DNA from: Apoderus coryli
Lineage: Eukaryota > Arthropoda > Insecta > Coleoptera > Attelabidae
Reading direction: 5' to 3'
Assembly: GCA_911728435.2 (NCBI GenBank)
Contig: OU452200.1
Span: forward strand, 36,905,715-36,969,714
Length of the DNA stretch: 64,000 bases
Below the pieces are notes generated by a model, which was not told the origin of the DNA, did not search any database, and saw only the letters and a program-made list of their open reading frames with translations. Positions 24,101 to 50,574 of this stretch are shown one piece after another. Both the position numbers and the translations under genes were made by a program. Numbering within the stretch: the stretch's first letter is position 1; the number at the start of each line of letters is the position of its first letter.

Positions 24101-27100
24101 TGGGTACAAAATCCTTGCATATATTTTCAGCAGCACAACCATAGACCGCATACTGCATTTTTCACAAAAATTAAGGCTTTAAAACTATGATTTTAAATAT
24201 TTGCAATCAACCGTAAAATAAACACAGAAAGTATACCACAATATGGCGGAATTTATCACAAGATGACGTAACATTAGCCACGCCCACATGCGTGGTATCC
24301 TACTATATACGAAATTCAGAGTATCTTGTTTACATGGATGATCTAAAATTATAAAGTGGGGTAAGAGGTCGCGAAGGTACACTCTGATCTGTTGGAGAGG
24401 GTGCAAAAAAAATTCTGAGAAGTTTATTCTACAAGAGATACAACAGAGAAGAGTCAATATTCTGCAACTTATCTTAGTTAAGGTTTTTGTTCTTGTCAGG
24501 TTTCTTGCCCTATATTCTTCTTCAGGATAGTCTGTTGTAATGTGCAGAATAAATAAAGGTATTTTATTTATTTATATGAATGTGTTCTTAAGGTCGATCT
24601 GCTAGGGCTGGTAGAAGTGGTACCGCATATTCGTTAGTTTCACCAGATGAATACGCTCATATGTTAGATCTACATTTGTTCCTTGGTCGGCCAATGTCAA
24701 TAACAACTGCAAATAATAAAAATGGCGTCATCGGGACGGTGTCCCGATCATTATTAGAGGAACAACAATGTAGTTTATTGTCTGTTCATGAAAACAATGC
24801 GGAATTGGTAAGAATCTAAACAAATATGTTTACTAAAACTAAGAGATTCGTTGTTTGTGTCTAGTTGTCGTTACAAAAAACCGCAGACAATGGTTATAAA
24901 CAATACTGCAGATCCCGACCAGCAGCTTCAACGGATAGTAATAAACGTATTAAAGAATTGCCGTTGTCAATTTGTGGGGTACATCACATCTTTAAGGATG
25001 TGGGACGTGATGGTGATTTGGAAGATGTTGATAAACGTGATAATCTGTTGGATCAGATGAAGAACTACAGACCACCAGGGGTTAGTAAAACTGATTTAAT
25101 TGATTTGGGGGGGTGATAGATGATTGAATTTTTTTAGACCATATTTGAAATTTGTGGGAAGAACAAATCAGTGGAATATCAAACAATGAAGGTGAAACGT
25201 GCATTTCACAAAGATAAAATCACGGAATTTCACAAAACTTTAGATGAGAAACCTGGATATGTTGATGATAATCAGACAGAAAACATTAATGCAGTGCCTA
25301 GTTCGGACGCCGATGTCTCCGATACATTTCACAAAGTGATTTTACCGAAAAAGCGGAGAATTGGCGATTTGTACAATAAGAAAAATAAAAAACAGAAAAC
25401 TGAGAATGGTGAGGATGTTTACATTCCGTATGCGCCGGCTGATCAACATACTGAAGAAGGGTAAGCAAATAAACAAATTTTTAAACAAAAAGACAAGATA
25501 ATGGGGTTCTTTTTGTAAGTAAAAAGACTGCGCTCTAGTCTTGCTACAAATATACTCGCGGATACCGTTCTCCTTGCAAAGCGAAGCTGCGTGAACTGCT
25601 GGGGCATCCATTCCAAGGCTTTAGTGGGGTACTGGGCGCAGTCGGCGAAACAAGAAGGTCCTGACTACTCCAGCAGGCAATAAGCTATTGTTTTAGGTTT
25701 GCCGATATTGACCCTGATAATGCCACAAGCGTTTGCTGATGTATCACTTTCCTCTTTCCAGATTGACCGTAGGCAATTTCCAGAAAGACGCAAATCATGC
25801 CGTTCTTGATTTCACTGGTGATTCTGAAGACACATTAAAAATGTCACGGAGTTTACAGCGATGGGATAGGAAGAAAAAGAAAATGGTTACCGTGGAGGTA
25901 AATCTACGTTTCTATTCAATTTGAAAATATTTACTAATTTATTTTTGTGTGATTTTTTACGTTTTTGCCTTACTTTCATGTTTGTTTAGAATCCGAAAAC
26001 AGGCAAAATTAGGACGGAGTCAGGTGCATGGATTCCTGCCACTTACAAGACGAAACGTTACGAAGAGTGGAAGGAGAAACACAAAGTTTCCAATAATAAT
26101 GGAGACGATGATGGTGATGTTTCTTTGGAGAATAGAACTGGTAAGCAAGGAATTTCATACAGGAACTTATCTTTTATTAGTGTTCAAAAATACTTTTCTT
26201 AACACTATTTTGGTGAAAAAATTGCCCAAGTTGTGAGTCGTGCTGTACACCTGAGGAAAGAATTGTTTGCCTTGAAGTATTTATTTAAGTCAGTTCTGAT
26301 ACCGGGGGGAATAGAGATCGTCTACAGATTTAATGGCGGTGGACTCTTCAATCTTCATAGACTGCAGGCTGGGACGACAGAGATGGAGGCGTACCATTTA
26401 TTTATTGTCTAACAGGTTACACCCAATTACAAGACGATTCTTTGATTCCATAATATAGACAATTGAACTTAATCTACACTAAAACTATAATAAAAACTTA
26501 ATATCAAATTCTTAAATTAACTAAATCAGCCTGCAAACTATGTTTAAATGCCACTAAATTATTACTAAAAAAATTGGTATGAACAGATATTTTATGCTCT
26601 TTACATAGATTGCATGCATTGATTACGGGAGCCCTCGTCTCATAATTCGTATGAGCTTGGGGAACTCTAAATAAGTGCATGTTCCTTATATATGCCAGTG
26701 GTACGTTGATGTTCACTTCCTGTAAGAGGTGAGGGCAATCCAGCATGGAGTTGATTAATTTAAAAAGAAATATTTGAGATGCAGACACTCTCCGACACTG
26801 CAACGATTGAAAACCAAAACGGTTTAAGAGTTCGTTATGATCAACCCCCCTGTCTGGATATCGTCCATCAATCTTGTACGAAATGTACTTTAAAAACTTG
26901 CGCTGAACCTGCTCAAGTTTATTGATATATACCTGGTAAATCGGTGACCACACGACAGACGCGTATTCCAACTTTGACCGCACCAGCGACTGGTAAATGG
27001 CTATAAGAGGGTCTTTATTCTGAAATTCCCTTGTTGACCTTATAATAAACCCAAGTGCTCTAGTCGTCTCTTGGCAAATACTGTGAAGGTGAGGATTGAA

Positions 27101-28259
27101 TGACAATTCATTGTCAACAAGGACACCCAGATCCCTAACTTCCTTGGATCTCTGAAGAATGTCGTCGCCAATGCTGTACTCAAACCGGACGACATCAGCA
27201 CTCCTGGTGAACGACATACATTTGCATTTTTTTGTGTTAAGTGGAAGCCTGTTATCTGCACACCAACGCTCCAGCGCCACCAAGTCCGTCTGAAGCAGCT
27301 AACAATCCAAGGGATTACGTATTATCCTGAAGAGCTTCAGATCATCAGCGAACAGGAGACAAGAACTAAATACATTCGCAGTGATATCGTTGACGTATAT
27401 GGAAAATATAAGTGGAGCCAAGTTGCTCCCCTGCGGTGCACCACTTGTAGCTATAAAATCCTTAGATTTAAAGCCATTGTACTCAACAAACAAGGTACGT
27501 CCCGCAAGATAAGACTCGAAGAATCCAACAAGGGCAACACTGAATCCTAATGCCTTCATTTTACGCAATATAATACCATGGTCCAACCTGTCAAAAGCCT
27601 TCGAGAAGTCTGTGTAGATAGCATCAACCTGTTCACCTCTGCTCATGGTGGGATAAACATACTACAGGAACTCGGATAAGTTAGTGACGGTTTACGGCGG
27701 TCTTCAAGGTTTTGAAGAGTAGCGTCGACGACATGAGGATGCAGAAACAGCATCGAAAGGAGAGAGACCGCATCGATGGGGCAGCGCCCCTACAACAGCC
27801 GGTAAATGGTGGTGATTGGGTGTCAATTTTGTGACAAGGTTTGCGTCTGTTTAACCATCTTAGAGTTCACAACAGAAATCCCTGAGTTGGTATAATTCAT
27901 ACTCGTTAGCGAGTGAATGCTGATGCTGACACCTGAGGAAACAATTACCTTGGACTATTTAAGTCAATTCTGATTGTCCGATTCTATATAGGGAATTATG
28001 GGCCTAACCCCACTTTAGAAAATGTGTGAGGCACTCAACCAAATTGAGTTCCACTTTGTTTTGAAACTGAGATTTTGTTACAGGGCCATTTAAGTCTAAA
28101 CCAAACACTCATTGGGCCAGACACAATGAGAAGGTTCAACTAAAACAACGGAACTCTGAAATGAAATCACAGGATCAGATATTGAAAGCGCGTATGATTG
28201 CCGAGAAGAAAAAGCAGCGACAGAAAAAGAAGAAAGGTAAAGGCAAACGAAGAAAATAA
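21162..28259 (+). CDS. DDX54: ATP-dependent DEAD-box RNA helicase DDX54/Dbp10 (12 exons)
   Basis: DDX54 (yeast Dbp10) is a nucleolar helicase for large ribosomal subunit assembly. Exons: 21162-21350, 21406-21573, 21637-21825, 21880-22046, 22112-22280, 22342-22552, 24593-24807, 24865-25080, 25138-25460, 25762-25897, 25990-26140 and 28084-28259. All junctions keep phase and give 769 residues, a little shorter than vertebrate DDX54. Visible motifs are the Q motif ([14 protein letters not shown]), motif I ARTGSGKT (78-85), PTREL, DEAD (185-188), SAT (216-218), motif [12 protein letters not shown] and motif [13 protein letters not shown]. The Dbp10 C-terminal domain begins around YRPPGTIFEI and the tail is Lys/Arg-rich. 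I chose the ATG at 21162. An in-frame earlier start is possible but lacks support. Introns 6 and 11 hold retroelement debris. Confidence 0.95.
22615..22765 (+). pseudogene. LINE RT fragment in DDX54 intron 6 (5' piece)
   Basis: The plus-strand reading [20 protein letters not shown] is RT motif B. It is probably the front of the LINE whose tail reappears at 24355, the two being separated by later insertions. Confidence 0.6.
22834..23645 (-). pseudogene. 5'-truncated LINE: RNase H and Cys/His tail
   Basis: Minus strand. [11 protein letters not shown] and [11 protein letters not shown] give the RNase H acidic residues, and [16 protein letters not shown] is the typical RNase H His motif. The C-terminal [18 protein letters not shown] is the zinc-like motif found after RNase H in several LINE clades. 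The insertion is flanked by a 12-bp direct repeat, ATGCGCAAGGTA, at 22822-22833 and 23646-23657, which defines its borders. The 3' end has no poly(A). About 230 codons are open, but RT and endonuclease are absent. Confidence 0.85.
23887..24158 (-). pseudogene. THAP-domain-like remnant
   Basis: The start AVYGC..., then FFSFPKDKK, and after a frameshift RVCDKHF, follow the order of THAP zinc-finger signatures (C-x-x-x-C, FPK, CxxH). The first Cys of the C2CH set appears replaced by Tyr and the two halves lie in different frames. THAP domains occur in P-element-type transposases and in host proteins. Short inverted similarity between 22779-22815 and 24251-24280 hints at a host transposon. Confidence 0.45.
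24355..24576 (+). pseudogene. LINE C-terminus and 3' end in DDX54 intron 6
   Basis: Plus strand: [18 protein letters not shown] matches the C-terminal QRKFLKYL region of the other LINEs, followed by a short 3' UTR and an AATAAATAAAGG terminus with (ATTT)n. The tail ends about 16 nt before the splice acceptor of DDX54 exon 7. Confidence 0.65.
26390..27690 (-). pseudogene. 5'-truncated Jockey/CR1-like LINE in DDX54 intron 11
   Basis: Minus strand. The reading begins near [24 protein letters not shown] (motif A) and continues through [15 protein letters not shown] (motif B) and [10 protein letters not shown] (motif C). After one stop at about 27300 it runs on to 26504, including [20 protein letters not shown]. 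The 3' UTR terminates at about 26395 with ACCTGTTAGACAATAAATA. Nearly open apart from that single stop, so fairly young, but endonuclease and RT fingers are missing. Confidence 0.85.
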
Positions 28260-28386
28260 AATATGTTTTAAGTATTGTGAATAAAAATATATTTAATAAA
28301 TGTTTTAAATTCAATTGTTAGTTTTTCAATATGAAAAATTACAATAACATTGTTCGAGTTTAGACTACTTATACAAAACACAAATA

Positions 28387-29696
28387 TTAAACTTCATGTT
28401 CCCGATTCTTTTGCAATTTTAGTTTGTGTCTAATCATATCTTGCCATGACACAGCTTCAACATGCACTTTACTATTTATGCAATTAACTAAAACAGCATT
28501 TACTGCTTCAGGATTATCGCTGTATTCTGGTTTTAATACTAATTTATTCACATCCGTAAAATTTTTAATATCCATTTTGGTAGCCACTAAACTATCATCT
28601 AAAATGCAATTTTTCGAAATAATTTCGAAAGTGTTACTCTCCTGACAATGCTCTGACAGTTTTAAATTTAGTTTACACGTGGAACTTTGTTGATTATCCA
28701 TATTGATATATGATTGGTCGGTTATACGTGACAAATGAATGTCTGCATTGCATTTATTGGTTAGTTTTGCAGATAACTTTCCGTCAAAGCCAGCTGAAAA
28801 TTTTTAGAAATGTCGCACTCGTATAGCGAATATAACCAAAAAGACTTACTTAAAGATAAATTACCATTCTTCAATAATATGTCACATGTTTTATGAATAT
28901 TATGCAACTCCATATCACCTCTTTCTACAACCTCAAATAAACTATCCTCACTATATGCAGAATCCACTTTAATATCGCCATTAAAGGTTTTTAGATGAAG
29001 TTTTTGAGCTTGTAAGCGTCCAGTTAATATACTCTAAAAATAAAGAGATACGAACCTGCCAAATCTGATCTTAAATAACTTACACCTTTTTCTAATATAT
29101 TAACAGCAATACTAGCTGCTTGTATATGATTATTCAAACAAATATCACCAATTTCAGTGATAGCTTGAATATTACAACCCTGGAATCTATCTACGAAGAT
29201 ATTTCCATATTTCGATACCAAACTAATTCTATCTCCATAGAAATAACCTACACTTATGTTTTTACTGGTATTTATGTGTAAATCTACAAAAAGGCAATAA
29301 ATAAATGATTTCGAAACCATTTTACACCAATCATTGCATACTTGCTTTAACCGGTGCTTTAATTCTACATTCAATATCATTTCCAGTAACAGCAGATGCA
29401 ATTACTTTAATATTCGCACCATTAACTATACATTCTAAAAAGTTCTCATAATCTTCAGGAACCTCAATAATCAACTTGTCACAATTGTGATATTTGTGTA
29501 CATTTAATGGTTTTATTTTTACATTTATCGGTAGATCTATGTAGATATCACAGAAGGTGGGAACATCAATTTCCCTCTTTGAGATACTGGTTGTGCTATT
29601 GTTTCCATATAATCTGTAAATCCTATTATAATTCAGGTTTTTGACTGCTTTTTTAGTTAATACAGATGTTACGAATAATCGAAGATGACTACACAT
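28387..29696 (-). CDS. FAM185A-like protein (DUF4097-type beta-repeat), 4 exons
   Basis: Exons in coding order: 29342-29696, 29084-29283, 28850-29033 and 28387-28793. Phases match and total 381 residues, close to FAM185A (about 390). The protein has an N-terminal stretch that could be a mitochondrial presequence (MCSHLRLFVTSVLTKKAVKN). It then has repeated short beta-strand segments of the putative-adhesin DUF4097 type (GDICLNNHIQAASIAVNILEKG, FNGDIKVDSAYSED, LKNGNLSLTGFDGKLSAKL) and a conserved-looking C-terminus. The family's function is poorly known. The assignment rests on repeat pattern, length and exon structure. Stop codons of this gene and DDX54 are only about 130 bp apart. Confidence 0.65.
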
Positions 29697-29932
29697 TGGT
29701 ATACTATTTTAGAAACAAGTATTAAATTAAAAATATTCAGTCTGGAGGCGACTAGTATTTATGTTATTTTTAATATCACAGATAGTAGGTATACGTAATT
29801 AAGTTTATCGAAAATGTGAATGTAAAATTTTATTTACATACAGAATAACGATATAACATATAACCCTTTGATATAACCAAAATTAAAAATTACTTTCTTA
29901 ACCTTAGACATTTCATAACCCCTCACTACTAA

Positions 29933-30184
29933 TTATTGATACATTTGAACTACACGAGCAGGTATGCGGTTCAATATTTTCCATGGTACAGAGTTACCAT
30001 TAATATTTTCCACCCCCCTAATGAGTAGCGGATGTTCTTTTATGTAAAATTTGTTTTCGTTCATGTCCATTTTATTGCATTTTGTCATTGTTTTTATCAA
30101 TGACTTTAAATTTACATAATATACAAAACCATTATCTTTATAAGGATAAAGACAATGACAAAACTCATTCCTTATTTCCTTCAT
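29933..30184 (-). CDS. hypothetical 83-residue protein
   Basis: An ATG at 30184 opens 83 codons beginning MKEIRNEFCHCLYPYKDNGF and ending PARVVQMYQ. I do not recognise a family. There is no signal peptide or membrane helix; two Cys (in FCHC) and one more near TKCNK are present. It lies between the FAM185A-like gene and POLR1H. It may be a small gene, a single exon of something larger, or chance. Confidence 0.3.
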   Translation of the reverse strand: MKEIRNEFCHCLYPYKDNGFVYYVNLKSLIKTMTKCNKMDMNENKFYIKEHPLLIRGVENINGNSVPWKILNRIPARVVQMYQ

Positions 30185-30911
30185 TGCACTCACAAGTTAT
30201 GTAATTCTAAAGCTTAGAATATAAAGAGTTAAGAGTTTTATATTTAAGTTCTGGAGGCAACTGTTGTGACTGGTGCTTTTTATGAAAGAAAGGTCTAAAA
30301 AATATTTTATTTTGGTAACAAAGATTTTTTCTATATACCTAATAATTACAAAATATGATTATTTAGTAACCGTTGTGGCGTTATGCTTTTACACTCACTT
30401 AATTATCAACTAATTTTCTAAACGAAATCTCAGGTGAGTGAAAATGACTGATAGTGAATGACTGATAGTAGTTGAAGGATAATGACTAAAAAAACAAACC
30501 TAAAACGAAGACAGGACAACGTTGAGGCAGAGGACTGGATCTGAGACTCCGCAGCACTTTATTGTGCCTCCGTCAAGAACAGTAAAACAAGGATAATGGC
30601 TAAATACCTAATGCTGGCTGTATGCTACTAAGTTAGCAGGAGGCCATCAATTTGAAGAAGAAGAAATACCTAAGGGTGAAGGCCAATATTGAACGAAGAA
30701 GAAGAAGATAACCTAAAACGCTAAACATAACTTCCATGGGCCATGGTACAAAAACCTAAGAGCGAAGAATCAAGAGTTATTCATTCATTTTGACCTCGTT
30801 CTGGACGACAGCGTACAGCCAAACCTAAGAGTCATAACTCAAATTTGCTAAGTTTTATGGTATATTTGAAACCGTTTTAAACACAAGTTTTCATTAGGAC
30901 AACCTAAAAGT

Positions 30912-31438
30912 ATGATTGATATATTTGGAAGAATAGCTGGATATTGTCCAGATTGTGGTTCTATATTGCCACCACTACGTGCACATGGTGATATCCAATG
31001 TTACACATGTTCCAGACCATTTGCTGCAGAAAGTGAGTAGGAATTTTACGTTAAAAAACCATTACAAGAACGCCAGGGAACGCAATGTGTTTCAAAGTGG
31101 ATGCCAAACACAAACACCAACATTTTGAATGTATTGTGGTTCTGTTTTCTGTGAATTTCAATCTAATTTACTTTTATTTTGGTTATTTTCGAGGTTTAAT
31201 CGATGAAGACTCAACAGTAAAGTACTCAATACAGTTTAATTCTAAAGAAATTAAGAGTAAACCGATTGCTACACAAGAAGAAGGCGAAGAAGAAGGTCCT
31301 ACTGTAGAACGAAGATGTCCTAGATGCGGTAACGAGAAAATGTCATATGCCACTTTACAGTTACGGTCTGCTGATGAAGGACAGACTGTATTTTATACGT
31401 GTACAAACTGTAAATATAAAGAAAGTGAAAATTCGTGA
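30912..31438 (+). CDS. POLR1H: DNA-directed RNA polymerase I subunit RPA12 (2 exons)
   Basis: RPA12/ZNRD1 is the small RNA polymerase I subunit that supports nascent RNA cleavage and termination of rRNA transcription in the nucleolus. Exons 30912-31032 and 31194-31438 join in phase 1 to give 121 residues, the usual size. The N-terminal zinc ribbon has C12, C15, C30 and C33. The C-terminal ribbon has CPRC and CTNC around the TFIIS-like acidic hairpin RSADEGQT, whose Asp-Glu pair inserts into the polymerase active site. The start at 30912 gives MIDIFGRIAGYCPDCG, in line with the family. Confidence 0.93.
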
Positions 31439-32199
31439 ATTATAATTAGAATATTTATTAATTGTAACTACTACTATGTAACTGGAAAATGTACCTATAT
31501 TAAAAGTGAAAATTTATATAATAAAGAAAGGGTTTTACAAGTCCTGTACATACTGGGATGGTTTGCTTTATTATGTCGCGCACCTCTTAAGTTTAAGACT
31601 TAAACTTTTATTCGTTGTTCAAGAGCAGAGTATTTTTTTTTGTATAAGTATATACTTACTAACCTACAATAATTTTAAATACATTTACAAGTTTATCAAA
31701 TAGATATTTACATAATATTCTCGAATTCATGAAAACCTATGGAAGTCCGGACCTGTTCTTCTGTTGGATACTGAAGTTAGAGTCAAATTGAATTCACGCG
31801 ATGCATTGGAATGTATTTGAAGTCTTAAAAATCTCCGTTTACATCTAATATTTACTGCGATAATATAAACTTTAATAATTTTAGGACTACCTACTTGCGT
31901 AAAGAGGCTACTAACTTTCACAGGTTAATGGATATAATAGATGGGAAATAAAATAACAGCTTTCTATTATGTTCAAGAATAGCCTCAGTGATTATCAATT
32001 CTTGAAGACCGGGAAGTAGATGGATTAAGAAAAGCGAGGCATGGCCTGATGAATTAGCAGAGTGTTGCCTCACGTCTCTGGGTTGTTCTGCTGTTGTTAG
32101 AATTGACGTCACGGATTGCTAATATAATTAACCTATAATTTATGAGGGGTTATGATATGTAATATTTTTTTATTTCAAACATAAACAAGCAAAAGAACA

Positions 32200-32804
32200 A
32201 TGGTCAAAAGTGAGTAACAATATACCTAGTTTTGAAAGAAATCAATTTTCAAAATGATTTTAACCAATTTTAGCAAGAGCCAAGGATGATTCAAACGAAG
32301 TGCCAGAAGAGTTTTCAGTTGAAAAAATTCTAAATAAACGTACCCGTAACGGTAAAGTCGAATATCTGCTGAAGTGGAAAGGCTACAATGAGTAAGTTAA
32401 AACGCTTTCTCCTCAACTATCTTATAACTTTTTATTTTTATGTGAGTTTTAGTGAAGACAACACCTGGGAGCCTGAAGAAAACTTGGATTGTCCAGATCT
32501 AATAGCCGGCTACGAGGCCCAATTTGAGGTAACACCCGGTACCGAAGATGAGAAAATTAAACGGAAAAACATCACAGAAGACAATCGGGCTAGAGGATTC
32601 GATAGAGGTTTGGAACCAGATCGCATTGTTGGCGCTACTGACGCCAGTGGAGAACTGAAATTCCTAATGATCTGGAAAAATTGTAAAGAGGCCGATTTGG
32701 TGCCTGCCAGTCAAGTTAATGTAAGGTGCCCGGAAGTTGTTATAAATTACTATGAAAATAAAAAAGCTTGGCATTGTAAAAATACTGTGATTGAGCTTGA
32801 CTAA
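32200..32804 (+). CDS. HP1: HP1-type heterochromatin protein (chromo and chromoshadow), 3 exons
   Basis: Exons 32200-32209, 32274-32391 and 32453-32804 give 159 residues. The chromodomain (about 15-65) has [18 protein letters not shown] and NTWEPEENL; the aromatic cage would be F17, W38 and Y41. The chromoshadow domain (about 92-157) contains [19 protein letters not shown] and a C-terminal YYENKKAWH with the partner-binding Trp. HP1 binds methylated H3K9 and dimerises through the shadow domain in the nucleus. Phe in place of the usual Tyr at cage position 1 and the EFSVE text resemble the HP1b group of insects, but the subtype is inferred. The hinge is short. Exon 1 carries only ten coding bases. 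Confidence 0.92.
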
Positions 32805-33393
32805 AGTTTGTTTTAACCTCATTGTGAATTTTAAAGTTGTTATGGAATAATTAAATCGCTTCGGGTTACTATAGCTTTCTAATTCATTCTTGACTTTAGC
32901 CAAATAATTTTAGAAAGCACCAATAAGTGAACTACGACTTATGAAGGCCATATGATTTTAGAATATATGTAGGTATACATTTTTTATTTCTGTCTGCAAT
33001 TATTATATATAAAATAAACATCTTAATAAATTGTTTTTTAATTTTACCTTACCTATTTACCAGTTATTATAATTTAGACAGAGTGTTACGATTTACGATA
33101 TTTTTAATTTTTGTCATGCATCATAAGCCTGTTTTGTGACGAACTACGGAAATGTGAAGAGAAAGAAGGAATTGCATCTTACCTAAACTCATTGTTTTTT
33201 GTTTTTGACAAACGTCTCTAAAATTGTTTCAGTTGTACAAAATTACTCACGTTTATTATTGAGAATTGAGGACGTTTTCTAATCAATGTCATAGAATAAT
33301 GCTCAGAAACATTGTTTTTATACCGGAATCAATGTTCTGACGTTCCTATAGTATCGTCATAGAATAAGAAAGCTACGCGAAGCTTACTTATTC
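32805..33393. other. HP1 3' region and intergenic DNA
   Basis: The HP1 3' UTR probably ends near the AATAAAC/AATAAAT signals at about 33010-33030. The rest is AT-rich with no ORF of note; several copies of a CATAGAATAA phrase near 33290-33370 are inverted around 33430. Confidence 0.4.
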
Positions 33394-33419
33394 CAAAGAT
33401 TAATCTAGATTAATCTTTG
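33394..33419. promoter_or_regulatory. 26-bp palindrome with TAAT-N4-ATTA core (copy 1)
   Basis: Perfect palindrome: CAAAGATTAAT, centre CTAG, then the complementary arm. Its core TAATCTAGATTA matches the P4 spacing of paired-class homeodomain dimer sites. It lies about 490 bp upstream of the hnRNP start codon. Confidence 0.6.
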
Positions 33420-33551
33420 CTTATTCTATGGTATCCTAATAATTATATTATTTTTACAACATCGAAGTTATATTAGCGTTGGAACATTCCGTATTGTGTC
33501 ACGTTATAAAGTTTAAAATAGTATTTATTATTCTATGGTTTAAACTGCTGT

Positions 33552-33577
33552 CAAAGATTAATGTACATTAATCTTTG
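33552..33577. promoter_or_regulatory. 26-bp palindrome with TAAT-N4-ATTA core (copy 2)
   Basis: Perfect palindrome with the same CAAAGATTAAT arms as the copy 158 bp to the left, differing only in the four central bases (GTAC). It lies about 330 bp upstream of the hnRNP start codon. Confidence 0.6.
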
Positions 33578-33884
33578 CTGCTGTTAAAATTTGATAGATA
33601 TATGTGAGACAGATAACAGCATTTAAAGATGCGGTACTGCCTCTGCTACTACCAAAGAGTTTTAAATACAATGCATTGAATTCAACTTGCAGCTCACTTC
33701 ATATGACAAAAAAAGTGAAACACGCATGCGTTTAAACATCCACACAAAAATCCGGAAACCTCAATGCTCAATTATTCGCCATTTTGTATATTCGTAAATT
33801 TTGTTGATGGTGTTGTTTGTGCGTGAGTAGTTGCGATTTTATAAATTTTAATAATTATTGAAAAGTTTGAAGCATCAAAAAATC

Positions 33885-49285
<15,401 letters not shown>

Positions 49286-49760
49286 ATACTAATCTATGTA
49301 AGTGTGCAACTGGTCCTTTCAGAGAATATTCGTACGATTTTAACAAAAATTACCAGCTGTACGAAATCTTGAAAATCCTAGTTTAATTGACCAAAATTTC
49401 CATCTATATAATTTTCTTTTAAACTGCGTTGGTTTTTTAAAGTTTTTATTTGGATTGCACTGAATAATGATTAACTTCAGCGGCAGTAATCAGGAATTTT
49501 TAATATTTAAATTACTTCGTGCAATTTAAATAAATGAATCAAAATAATTTTTTTTGCCATAGATGAACTCTCGAGTTACAGTTTTTTAGGAATTTATTGA
49601 TAAGATTTTTTTGTAGGTAAAATAGGTTAGTGTTACATTGATAATGATATTTTTTCTAATTTTAATTTAAATATGTGTTTAGTTTAGAGAAATAATTGTA
49701 ATAAAAATAATCAGATATCAGATTTAGTATTTATTATTAATAAAATGATTAAAGTACGTG
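49286..49760 (+). other. hnRNP 3' UTR with polyadenylation signal
   Basis: AT-rich sequence following the stop. AATAAAA at 49739-49745 (and a weaker ATAAAAATAA at about 49711) are candidate poly(A) signals. Confidence 0.45.
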
Positions 49761-50570
49761 GAAAAGAAATCATAACACAGGTTTTTTATTGATAGAAGGT
49801 AGATGATAGTTGTTTTTTTTTATTTGTTTATTTGGTGATACAGGTAATGAATTAAAGGACAGTTTCAGATAGAGAAAGGAGAGGTTCGTTCTTCAGCTAC
49901 GTTCAAAGAGTTATTTCTTAACTACAGGTGTTTAGGTGTAGATGAAAATGTTTGCTGCAAAATATAAAATGCCTTGTGGATTGTGTAATTTTTTTTATTA
50001 CACTAATTAAAGGGGTTTATTTAGGGTTTTGGAAACGTCAAGTTCGAAAATCTTGATAGTGGGCACTATAAATTCGAAGTTAACTAGAGCTTTTTAATCG
50101 ACATGTGGATGCAATATTGAACGGTTTGTTTCCAAGTACGATTATAGTTAAAAAGTCTTAAAAAAAGATAGATAAACACATTTAATGATTTGTTTTTAAA
50201 TTTTTTAACGGAATCTCTGTTTTATTCGTCTCTTGAAGCTATCTAAAGCGATGACCTCGTTCGACGTGTGTCAAGCCAGAATAAAACCCGAATATCGAAC
50301 TTAATTGCAGGATTTTAGCCATTGAAATGGCCACTGTCATCACGGAAGAGGACTTTTTCTCTTTAACACGAAGTTTTTTTCGTGATTCTTCGCTCGACCA
50401 GTGAAATATCAGCCCATAATAATCTCCAGGTATTCTTGTTTTCCAAGTTGATGCCGCGAGCATTTAAAAAAAATGTAGCCTTCATCTAGTCAACCGATTT
50501 CACTTGCTTCAGACAACTAACCGTCTCCCAACGATGTGACGAAATAAGATCACAAATTTCAAGTGTATCA
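49761..50570. other. no gene seen
   Basis: A 74-codon minus-strand reading (50239-50463) is the only open stretch; I do not recognise it and see no start or splice context that supports it. Confidence 0.45.
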
Positions 50571-50574
50571 CACA

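Noticed and set aside
25461..25761. rDNA or tRNA insertion in DDX54 intron 9
   Set aside because: The intron is less AT-rich than its neighbours, but I found no rRNA or tRNA signature.
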